Assembly: GCA_018873245.2 (NCBI GenBank)
Contig: JAEMBT020000002.1
Span: 5,984,001 to 6,048,000 of the forward strand
Length of the DNA: 64,000 nt
Direction: 5' to 3'
DNA from: Archegozetes longisetosus
Taxonomy: Eukaryota; Arthropoda; Arachnida; Sarcoptiformes; Trhypochthoniidae
Position 1 is the stretch's first letter. Every line of letters begins with the position of its first letter. The position numbers were made by a program, and so were the translations under genes. The notes beneath the pieces are model-generated. The model was not told the DNA's origin and made no database searches. It saw nothing but the letters and a program-made list of their open reading frames with translations. Shown here one piece after another: positions 57,346 through 64,000 of this stretch.

Positions 57346-58863
57346 GTGTTATAAGGTTCATTACAAAACTTTTGACGCGTTTATTTTCGGCTATAAAAAT
57401 TTATATATAAAGTCTAGCAAGTTTTTAATTTATTCTAATGAAAGATTAATATATAATTAACAAAATTTTTATTCAAATTATTAATTAAAGTAGCCACCCT
57501 TGGCCTTGATACACTTAGCGATTCTTTTCAGCGTACTTTCAACGAGTACTTTCACAATTCCCTATCATCCCAAAGTTCGGCCCACACTTTTTTAATTGCG
57601 ACCACAGAGGCATTGCTATTTTTTGGGCTTAGAACCTCAAGTCGATTTTTCATTATAGCCTAGACATATTCTATAGGATTAAAATCGGGAGAACACGCTG
57701 GCCACTTCATTATTTTAGTCTCATTAGTAGATATCCAATTCTTTATAAATTTGGCGGTATGGGGTCGCGCGTTGTCCTGTTGAAGGACCGGATCATCACC
57801 ATAGTAAGCCTTCATAGACTCCACTAAATTCTAATGAAGGATTCCGGTGTGAAACTCTGCGTTGATAGAGTCGCGATCCACGAAAAGTGCAGTTAGTCTA
57901 TTAATGCTCATTCCTGCCCCAAACCATAAAAGATGGACCATGGACTGATGAGGGCACTTTTGGCCTTATTTTACCTCATCAGCGATTCTTATTACAATGA
58001 ACCATGAAGTAGCTATCGTCTGTAAAGCATACTTTAGACCACGGGTGTTCAGTACGTCGATCGCGATCGACCAGTGGATCGCGAAACTTTGTGATCAATT
58101 GGTAGCTATACATTTATTTTACTAAACAATACTATTAAATCATACCAATATAAAATTACAGTTAAAATACAATTACAATATGAGTTTAAGGTTAAAGTAG
58201 TTCTCATAGAAAAATGTCTGGACACCACTGATTTAGACCAATTAGTATTTTTATTGGCCTCACACCAATCGACTCGGGCTTTGTGTCGTTTTGTTAGCAT
58301 TGGTGTTCTTCGTGGGTAAATATCTTATAGCCCAATTTTTTCAATTGACGCCAAATTTAACCTGACTAATTTTGGTGTACCTTTATCGACTGCCAACGCT
58401 CCTAGTCTGGCCGCCGAATATCGTGGGTTTTTTTCTTACCAAATTCTAGAGAATATCGCAATGCATTTTGCTTAGTTTGGGTAGCCGTCCCCCACCAGAC
58501 TTTCTTTCAACGGTTTGATTAGATTTAATGGCTTTGAGAACGCATTGGACAGTATGTTTGGATCCTTTAGAAACTTGCGCAAGTAAATTAACACCCTTAA
58601 TTCCGCGATTTAATAATTTGATTAGATTTCTAACTTGCTATTGTTTACTTGCCTATTGCGACATTTTACTGGTTCTAAAGTGTCAGCGATTTTATTTTTG
58701 TATATTATTTTGTATGGTTATACATTGTATATCGTTGGAGAGAGGATTAAAATACCTAAAAACTGATATATAGCTCCACTTTAGTTAGGCGCTGATTTCC
58801 GAGAAATTTAGTGTTGCGCGCACGTAACTAGTGCGTCAAAAGTAATGAAATGGAACTTATTTT
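57346..58863 (-). mobile_element. Tc1-like transposon, inactive, carrying a nested hAT MITE
   Basis: Diverged terminal repeats are visible: AAGGTTCATTACAAAACTTT and GACGCGTTTATT at the left against GCGTCAAAAGTAATGAAATG at the right. The minus-strand transposase has several stops but clear order: an HTH region near 58520-58640, GGGRLPKLSK (about 58480), KRHKARVDWCEANKNTNW (58230-58300), QQDNARPHTAKF (about 57770) and SPDFNPIEYV followed by a stop where W is expected (about 57660), ending KCIKAKGGYF. The QDN Asp to Glu spacing is 34 (DD34E). A hAT MITE interrupts the core at 58040. Confidence 0.75.
58040..58230. repeat. hAT MITE nested in the Tc1-like element
   Basis: The 191-bp insertion starts CACGGGTGTTCAGTACGTCG and ends GTCTGGACACCACTG, imperfect inverted ends of the CAG.GGTGTCCA type. 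CTTTAGAC on the left and ATTTAGAC on the right match at 7 of 8 bases, fitting a hAT 8-bp duplication of the transposase coding sequence. The left subterminal part holds repeated GATCGCGATCGACC words. Confidence 0.8.
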
Positions 58864-59440
58864 AAGTTGTTATTTTACGTCATATTGGAACTTTGCAGAG
58901 TAACTGATATATTTTCAATATAATTGCCTATCAATCACTATTTAAATTGATGCACTCCGAGTGTAACTCAATGCTTACGTTACTTTACGGATTGAAATCG
59001 CTTATTACGTTCTATTATTTCCTTTCAAATGAAATCACACTCAAGTGCTTAGTAAATGTTGAGATCTCGCTTATTTTCAAATGACTGACGCAATTTTGCT
59101 CATATGGTAGAATGAATTGAAGTAACCTAGCAGAAGTTTCAACTTTATAGACTTCAACGCTAGACGATACTATCGTAATTTCTTTATTTGGTGAGTAATT
59201 CATCTGCAATAATTAGTGAAAATTGGTCATAAAAGTAGTGATGCGTACGCCTAGACTAAACTAGATTAATACATTAGTTTTAGTCTTAGTCGCCTGTAAA
59301 AGTATTAGTCTTAGCTTAGGTTTTAGGCGCACGCCTAAAGTCGCTCCTAAATGTGAATAATTAAACTTTGAAACCAAAGCGATTTATTGACACATCAGAA
59401 AAGTTACATAAAACTACACTAATTAAATTTAAGCCAAGAA
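58864..59440. other. Spacer with TTAGTCTTAG-rich patch
   Basis: At 59238-59345 repeated words related to TTAGTCTTAG and TAGGCGCACGCCTA occur. They could be subterminal repeats of the hAT element whose transposase remnants start at 59440, but no matching right end is clear. Confidence 0.35.
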
Positions 59441-60890
59441 TTTAAACACATACAAACACGAATATTTCTACTACTTAATCTGTTCCTTTTTGTATTTAAA
59501 TCTACTGCCTTTGAAAAATTTGTTCGCTTGGAATACTAGTTGCAAGAATGCATAATATATTAAATGCAATTTTATATAATGAGGAGAAAATGTTTCGTTT
59601 TTGCCACCATTCAATAGGATCACAATCAGCATTTTCTTCGGGAGTCCTGAAATACAAATCCAATTCATCTTCCTGGTTCTCTTTTGTTTTAAAAATCTGC
59701 ATCGTAAATTCAGGTTCATAGTTATCGTTATCATTGCTCGATTCACTCAAATAGGTATCTAAAACTGCATTTTACTGTTAAAGACATATTTCAGATCTCC
59801 TGTTGCTATATTTCTCTCATTTGCATCATCAAAATAATTCTGATTTAAACATGAATCTAACAATACTGCTATTCTCGTGAAGTTGTCATTCAACTTCGAT
59901 TCACATTTCAGAAATTTTTCTTCCATTCTTGTGATGCATATATTGACGCTTAAATCGCTCGAATTCTTGTTGCTTTCTAAATGCTTTTAAAGAACATTCA
60001 TAATTGGTAAAACAGTACTTAAGCTGACATAACTTTGACCTGAAATTATTAAAGTTACATCGTAAAATGAATTTAAAAACTATATACGCTTTATTAATTC
60101 CCAAACTTCAAATGAAATGTACTTTTCAAAATATTTTTCTAGATAACACAAATAATTTAAAAGTTTCTTCACTTTTAATGCTTTTTCCATTATATTAAAC
60201 GCCGAATTCCGTCGAGTTGACAAATCTTTTATTAAAGTCAAATTTTCAACTTTTTATGATAAACAAATTTCTTTCATCAATTTCCTTTGTTTTGATGATG
60301 TTATAAATGAATCTAGATTTCGTATTCATTCCAACTGATGCATAATTTCGTTTACACTTGTTTTAACAATTAGATTAATTATGTGTTCAAAGCAACGGAT
60401 ATGATGAAGATTATCGTGCAAATTGTCACAAGATCCCATTGCAATAACTTCACTCGCTTAACATTTGCTTTTGCATTATCTGTACTAAATGCTATAATTT
60501 TACCGACCAAATTAAATTCATCAATAGCTGATTTTATAAATTCCATAAATTGTTCTCCATCATGTGGATTTAGCACTTATTTAAAATCAATAAGTACATG
60601 CTTAAGCGTATTGTTGTAAATAAATAATGTGTAGTAATCGCTGCAAACGATTTCATTTTAATTAAGGTCCTGAATCTGTAGTAAGCGCAATCTTACCATC
60701 AAATGATTCAAAACCTCTTGTATATTTTTTTTTCTCTCTTCAAATTTATCATTGTTTCTACGTTCAATTGTATATCGTGCTGGAAGAATAACTTTTTCAT
60801 TTAAACAATTTATTAAATTAATAAAACCAGACTCTTCGATAGTTGAAAATGGATGTTGAGCAGAAACAACAAATTCAATCAAACATCGTT
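59440..60890 (-). pseudogene. Broken hAT transposase (ZBED-like)
   Basis: Minus-strand fragments in the right order match a hAT transposase. Near 60658-60882: MIEFVVSAQHPFSTIEESGF, the start of the catalytic region after the zinc finger. Near 60379-60576: GEQFMEFI and IAFSTDNAKANV, the second catalytic Asp region. At 59502-59750: the C-terminal dimerisation segment with DPIEWWQKR and ILATSIPSEQIF (usually ATS..SER.FS). Frameshifts and stops separate them and the N-terminal BED zinc finger is not visible. It is inactive. Confidence 0.7.
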
Positions 60891-60957
60891 AAAATTAAAC
60901 AGTTTCTCTACCTATTTTGTTATACTTATAAACGAATCAATTTGTTACTGATGAGCA

Positions 60958-61107
60958 TCTCCGAGTCTTCAGGTCTTTTTGAAAGACTCGGACCTGGGAC
61001 TTGGACCTCTAACCCAGGATCCGGACTCGGACCTCGACCTCAAGAGTGGGACCCGGACTCAGGATCTTGGTTCTTCAAGTCTTTGAGACTGTCCTCAAGA
61101 CCCTGAT
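60958..61107. repeat. Degenerate GGACCT/GGACTC short tandem
   Basis: Irregular repeats of GGACCTCGGACC, ACCCGGACTCAGG and similar words. The region lies just outside the hAT remnant and may be that element's subterminal repeat zone. Confidence 0.4.
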
Positions 61108-61940
61108 TTCGATACAAAACAAATCTGTAAGTGAAATATTCTGATAATGATTGGCTTTTATGCGAGGAATTGGGTGACTTTGGAACCATTCAGAGGCAAC
61201 AAACTTATATCACGATCTAAATATGTAAGCATATGATTAATTTTGCTGATTTTCAACCTTTTTATTAACAATTAAATGATCACAATAATTCAAGTAACAG
61301 TTTGATTAAAAGGAGAGTTCCGCGGCCCCATAGACCTCGGCCCCAACGTCAGATTTTGTTGATATTTTTTATACTGTTAAAGAGGCTAAAATTAATGATA
61401 GTTTCTGGTTATGACCTTGAGCTTCAACCTATATTAAATATACTAGATATTTTCAAAGCTCAAAACATCAAAATTCGATTAAAAGAATACCGTTAAAGAT
61501 TTTTGAAAATTTTCTTTACTAAAAATATCAGTATAATCAATGATTTTAGTTAAGTGGACTAAAGTGACGGAATTACCATAAAAATCGAGGGAGGAGTCAA
61601 ATCGATAGTTCTCGATCATACAAATTGATTGATGTTAAAATCATTAAGCTACGCCCGATAATTCAAAAGATAAGCCTATTTTTATATTTAAACTTATAAA
61701 TTTATTATCGAGTGAGCGAAGCTTCGTAAAAATCAGGTGAGGAGTCAAGTAGATAGCAATCAATGAGACAAATCGATTGGTATAAAAAATAAGATAAGTC
61801 CACTAGTTCCAGAGTTATAATTAAAATAGTTCCAAAATTCGAATTTAAAGTAGTTTTTATCACTTCGGCATCAACTAAAACCCCTATGAACATGTAGACT
61901 TGCCCTCGTCTCTCATTGGTTCACATTCCCAAACCGAGTG

Positions 61941-61949
61941 TATATAAAG
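61941..61949 (+). promoter_or_regulatory. TATA box of the Merlin transposase
   Basis: TATATAAAG lies 48 bases upstream of ATG 61989, inside the transposon and outside the terminal repeat copies. Confidence 0.5.
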
Positions 61950-61988
61950 GCTAGTGAGCGCAAAAGTTAGTCATTTTTCCCTATCGAT

Positions 61989-63331
61989 ATGGAGGGCGAG
62001 AAGAAACGCGGCTGATCTAGAAAGCGAAGCAGCGATTCTTCGACTTCTATACCTTTAGCGATTCGTCGTATCGATGTTGGGCAGGTAAATGAAACGCTCT
62101 TTTCAGAGCGCACTCACCCACATCGAGAATCTAGCCAAAATTCTAGTTAGCTTAATTTAATGATTGTAAATAGATATCAAGAGTCTAATAATACTTCACC
62201 TATGAGTTTATTTACCAGTAATAGTTTATTCACAGATAAAGATAGTTTAATTATAGATTTTAATAAATTAAATTTATTTAATTTTGAAAGAGCATTCGGC
62301 TGGACCGACGATATGGTCATTGTAAAGCTCAGGACCATAGGATTGTTAGTACCTTCCTATGATCCTGAGCTTTACAAATGTCCAAAATGTAGTCATAGCT
62401 TACGTAGAACTGAGCAACCGAGTTGTGTCCATGGTTACCAATACCGCTGCAAAGATAAACTTTGTAGCGGAACCGTTAATCCGGCGAAAAACACTTGGTT
62501 TTCAGGGCTACGAGCAACCCAAAAAGAACCTAGCCCAATTCTTCGGTCGCTTAAGCTATGCTACAGTCTTCTGTGCGGTATTGGTGTAGGACTCGCTGCA
62601 CAAGAGACCGAGTCAGATCCTAAAACCGCACTGAAGATGTATCGGCTGGTCCGATACATTTCTAGTCATCACCTCAAACGTAAAACTTGGACGATTGGAG
62701 GTCCAGGTTGCACTTGTGAGTGTGACGAATCCCACATCTTCAAGCGAAAGTTCAATCGCGGGCGATATTACATGCTTGAAGATTGGTGGATGTTTGGTGC
62801 TATATGCCGAGAGACCGGTGAGTGTTTTGCTATGGTTGTACCCGATCGTACTAAAAACACTCTGGCCTCTTATGGCTTCTCGTATTGCAGCAGGGTCTAC
62901 CGTTTACACAGACTCTGCTGCAGTTTATGATGGCATCACGGGCATTAGGATGAGTTGGATCCATCTCAATGTCAATCATCGAAAGACTTTTGTGAGGAAT
63001 GTCCTCTATAATGGCCAAGAATACGTTGTTCAAACCAACAGAATTGAGAGGCTGTGGCGACACATTAAATGCTTTATAAGGTCGCCACAATCTCCCAATT
63101 CTTTAAATGAACAAGTAAACTGGGCCATTTATAACAGAATTTTCTTGAAGGACAAACAAAGGTTTGGCTTTCAAGAAGATTTTAGAGGACGCCACTCAAT
63201 TCTTGAAGGGCCCATCGCAAACTTCTTTGGATGAAGAGTCACTCTCGGAACCCCTCGAACCTACAGAGTCGGATAAGCAAATTGATGACACTGTAGAATT
63301 GAGAGATTCCGACAGTGACTCCGATTTATAA
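61989..63331 (+). pseudogene. Merlin transposase, frameshifted
   Basis: A Merlin-superfamily DDE transposase. A 5' segment from ATG 61989 encodes MEGEKKRG, an in-frame TGA, then SRKRSSDSSTS and a possible donor CAG/GTAAAT near 62085. The main frame opens at ATG 62160: zinc ribbon YKCPKCSHSLRR ... RCKDKLC, TWFSG, then CECDESHIFKRKFNRGR (first D) and MFGAICRETGECF. Near 62865 the frame shifts, and AAGSTVYTDSAAVYDG (second D), LNVNHRKTFV and RIERLWRHIKCFIR (third position) follow in the new frame to a stop at 63234. An acidic serine/aspartate-rich tail is readable in another frame to 63331. With one TGA and two shifts it is inactive as sequenced but young. Confidence 0.8.
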
Positions 63332-63699
63332 GCTTATTAATTAAATTATAGTTATGAATTTGATTTTATTAATTTAATTTTAGTTTTGAATTTGAGTTTA
63401 TTAATTCAATTATAGATTGAATTTTGTAGTTTTGGATTTAATAGTTTTTTAATTCATAGTTTATCTAAAGTTTATCTATTAAAGCTGGCTGTGATGAATA
63501 TGAATATATTTTAATGGTTATCAGAGGCAGATTTAAAGAAAACTTTGAATGACTATTGATTCTTAAACAGTGGGTGTGGCTTAGTGATTTTTACATAAAT
63601 CAATTTGTCTCATCCAGTACTATCGATTTGACTCCTCCCTCGATTTTTATGGTGATTCCGCCACTTTAGTCCTACTTAACCATAATTTTTACCACCAAA

Positions 63700-64000
63700 A
63701 TATAAAACTTATTGATTCAAAGATTAGAATTTTATAATGAAAAAAAAATTTTCTAAAATTTTTTAAAATATGGCGCCCAAAAAATCAAAGTATTTGTAAG
63801 ATCTAATCGTGAACTTTATTTTCATTCAAAGATCGGGTTGGGTCTATTGGGGCGCCATAGTTAAAAAGACGAAAATCCTTCAATAATATTTTAAGTCGTT
63901 TTTTATGTAGATGAATGTTTAAAATATTTTTAAGGTTAATCTTTACTCAAAATCTTATTCAAACGCAAGGTTTCTGTCAAATAAACATTGATCATTCTCT
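63700..64000. other. Right outer arm of the Merlin element and flank
   Basis: A small inverted pair (ATGGCGCCC near 63766 and GGGGCGCCATAG near 63848) lies within the outer arm. Beyond about 63880 nothing is recognised. Confidence 0.35.

Larger units (their letters stand above)
61308..63877 (+). mobile_element. Merlin-type transposon with extended inverted ends
   Basis: Strong inverted repeats pair 61541-61655 with 63590-63690. Both read GGACTAAAGTG.CGGAAT.ACC and CGAGGGAGGAGTCAAATCGA inward. Weaker inverted similarity extends outward to about 61308 on the left (AAAAGGAGAGTTCCGCGGCC) and 63877 on the right (GGCGCCATAG ... CCTTCAA); this outer part matches family B of the 33-36 kb foldbacks. 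A further diverged direct copy of the inner repeat lies at 61725-61800. The interior encodes a Merlin transposase with its own promoter. No clean target duplication could be identified. Confidence 0.7.

Noticed and set aside
60383-60619. Forward frame opposite the hAT remnant
   Set aside because: Antisense of the STDNAKANV transposase segment.
1-64000. CRISPR array, operons or phage genes
   Set aside because: No regularly spaced direct repeats and no prokaryotic gene organisation; the window is eukaryotic.

Overview
The window is AT-rich eukaryotic nuclear DNA, most likely from a small arthropod and plausibly an acariform mite. Reasons: intron-split genes with short introns, a cuticle-type secreted protein, a TATA-driven sushi-domain gene, core alpha-1,3-fucosyltransferase-like genes, a eukaryotic tRNA-Arg, and Merlin, Tc1/mariner and hAT transposons. 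The species call is inference. I see no prokaryotic operon, CRISPR array or rRNA gene.

Layout. 0.6-1.8 kb: the 3' part of a single-pass membrane protein gene (+). 3.2 kb: tRNA-Arg(ACG). 4.2-6.0 kb: secreted cuticle-like protein (-). 8.1-9.5 kb: four-helix membrane protein (-) with a long foldback in its intron. 11.4-13.7 kb and 30.0-32.0 kb: two GT10 fucosyltransferase-like paralogues (-) with identical exon structure; the second lacks an upstream in-frame ATG. Between them lies a transposon-rich block: mariner remnant, LTR fragment, foldbacks, a Tc1-like element nested in a Merlin-type non-autonomous element, a mariner deletion derivative and a decayed Tc1 copy. 33.3-35.8 kb: nested foldbacks with interleaved arms. 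35.8-42 kb: mostly empty apart from small MITEs. 42.3-42.9 kb: second four-helix protein (-). 44.3-45.1 kb: small coiled-coil/MYND-like gene (-). 45.3-47.1 kb: MITEs, a direct-repeat cluster and a mariner fragment. 47.5-49.7 kb: GH31 glycosidase (-). 49.8-49.9 kb: orphan terminal exon (-). 50.2-53.1 kb: decayed Merlin transposon. 53.5-55.5 kb: secreted sushi protein (+). 57.3-58.9 kb: Tc1-like element interrupted by a hAT MITE. 59.4-60.9 kb: broken hAT transposase (-). 61.3-63.9 kb: Merlin element, frameshifted but with promoter and catalytic motifs.

Host genes are few and mostly secreted or membrane proteins, with no sign of a shared pathway beyond the fucosyltransferase pair. What stands out is transposon architecture. 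MITEs and foldbacks sit inside or against host genes (introns of the four-helix, GT10 and sushi genes; 3' ends of GT10 copy 1 and of the 42.3 kb gene). Non-autonomous elements can be tied to their likely autonomous relatives in the same window. All exon boundaries were deduced by eye from GT/AG sites, frame continuity and paralogue comparison.
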